Made by a program: the position numbers and the translations under genes. The notes under the pieces were generated by a model that made no database searches, was not told where the DNA came from, and saw only the letters and a list, made by a program, of their open reading frames with translations. 64,000 bases of DNA from Ferrimonas senticii DSM 18821. GTDB taxonomy: Bacteria > Pseudomonadota > Gammaproteobacteria > Enterobacterales > Shewanellaceae. Below, one piece after another: positions 63,256-64,000 of this stretch. Location of the stretch: the NCBI RefSeq assembly GCF_000422665.1, contig NZ_AUGM01000001.1, positions 427,352-491,351 of the forward strand, written 5' to 3'. How positions within the stretch are numbered: the first letter of the stretch is position 1; every line of letters starts with the position of its first letter.

Positions 63256-64000
63256 TTACGATTTTAACCAGCGCTGGTTATGACGCAGCATCGCCAGCAA
63301 CTCTTCAACGTACGCTTCTTTGCGTTCGGAGTAAGCCAACAGGGTTGGGATCAACTTATCTGCGGTTACCGGTTGCTGCGCGGCTCGCAACTGCGCGCGC
63401 ACATCACGCAACTGCTGATAGGCGGCATTGGTGTTGATATTCAGCAAGTAAGAGCGTACCGATGCATCGATGCTGTCGAACTTGGCTACTTCGTGTTGCA
63501 GCCCAGCAGTGCGCGAGTTAGGCACTAAGCCACAGCCTTTACTAAAACACCACTGACCAAACAGGTTGTTGCCCATCTTGGCAAATCGGCTGGTTCCCCA
63601 CGCCGATTCGTTGGCGGCTTGAACCAGTACCATTTCGATTGGCAAGGTATCGACCCGAGCCAGCAGCATCGCCAGCGCCGAGCTGTCCAACTGGCGCAAA
63701 TCGAGCCGATAGCGTGCCGCCAAGGCGGTGACGCGCTCGCTGTCCGCTTCTGACAGCGGTGATGCGGCTGCGATCTTTTGCGCCAGCGCCTCAACAAAAG
63801 CGCGATCATCAGCGATCAGCGCGTTTTGCTGTTCCACTTTAGGGCGCAGATAATTAAAGAACGCCGTCTTTTTCTCGGCCACGTCAGTGATTGCGGCAAA
63901 GTCCGGTAACCGCGCGGCACTAGGCTCAGTGGCCGTTGTCGGCTGGCTTACTTTGGCCACCGCTTGCGCTTGTTTCTCTGGCGCATTTTTTTGCACCGGC
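63256..64000 (-). CDS. Bax-like glucosaminidase-domain protein, N-terminus outside window
   Basis: The frame runs to the window edge without a stop. A GTG at 63996 opens it, but the first residues are a low-complexity Ala/Gln/Pro stretch, and the signal peptide expected of the family probably lies beyond the edge. The domain shows LPIEMVLVQAANESAWGTSRFA (read in parts; the Glu of QAANESAWG is the likely catalytic residue), GNNLFGQWCF and the ending KEAYVEELLAMLRHN. The family cleaves or binds murein in the periplasm. E. coli Bax has 274 residues. Confidence 0.88.
   Translation of the reverse strand, partial: PVQKNAPEKQAQAVAKVSQPTTATEPSAARLPDFAAITDVAEKKTAFFNYLRPKVEQQNALIADDRAFVEALAQKIAAASPLSEADSERVTALAARYRLDLRQLDSSALAMLLARVDTLPIEMVLVQAANESAWGTSRFAKMGNNLFGQWCFSKGCGLVPNSRTAGLQHEVAKFDSIDASVRSYLLNINTNAAYQQLRDVRAQLRAAQQPVTADKLIPTLLAYSERKEAYVEELLAMLRHNQRWLKS

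Overview
The window is a densely coded chromosomal segment of a gammaproteobacterium close to Shewanella and Ferrimonas (Alteromonadales). The evidence is gene order and protein similarity: E. coli-like blocks (pabC-mltG-tmk-holB-pilZ-tatD; msrC-letA-letB-rsmF; pyrD-zapC-rlmKL-uup and rmf, fabA, lonH-like) sit beside genes typical of marine Alteromonadales and Pseudomonas (large NAD-glutamate dehydrogenase, DUF1302/DUF1329/MMPL cluster, DUF3466, DUF2835, cbb3 oxidase with a four-Cys FNR). Ferrimonas is my best guess; the genus cannot be fixed from the sequence alone. No rRNA, tRNA, CRISPR array or insertion sequence was seen.

Layout. 1-6.1 kb: nucleotide and cell-envelope housekeeping (apbC end, udk, dcd, pabC, mltG, tmk, holB, pilZ, tatD-family), mostly overlapping genes on +. 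6.1-9.9 kb: a gene-free patch with a LexA-type box and a 21-bp tandem repeat, a short DUF2057 protein, gnd, rsmF. 9.9-17.5 kb: a lipid-transport operon on - (seven-MCE LetB plus a LetA split into two genes), divergent from msrC-unknown-proQ-prc. 17.6-20.5 kb: pepN and DUF2835. 20.8-27.8 kb: four genes encoding an outer-membrane DUF1302 protein, a DUF1329 protein, a BNR/YCF48 protein and an MMPL/RND transporter, probably one envelope export or lipid-handling machine. 28-44.3 kb: gdhB, pyrD, zapC, rlmKL, a glutaredoxin-like gene, uup, DUF3466, rmf, glutathione peroxidase, fabA and a Lon-like protease.

44.3-48.3 kb is the only accessory-looking segment. It holds two convergent tyrosine recombinases, a small ribbon-helix-helix protein of MatP-like size and layout, a small unknown gene, four copies of a TCACATG-type motif, a perfect 13-bp inverted repeat and two LexA-type boxes. 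One LexA box lies immediately before the first recombinase. It occupies the place next to lonH where matP lies in E. coli. This is my best candidate for an undescribed module: a cargo-free recombinase locus under SOS control.

48.3-64 kb: a DUF1127 peptide, a large MscK/MscM-type channel, a lipoprotein, then a complete microaerobic respiration block (ccoNOQP, ccoHIS, a DsbD_2/SafE membrane protein, fnr, uspE), ttcA and the end of a Bax-like glucosaminidase. FNR-type boxes precede ccoN and uspE, so FNR encoded here probably controls its neighbours. The CcoP subunit is unusual in carrying three c-type haem motifs rather than two.

Most transcription units end in clear hairpin-plus-T terminators, several of them bidirectional between converging genes.
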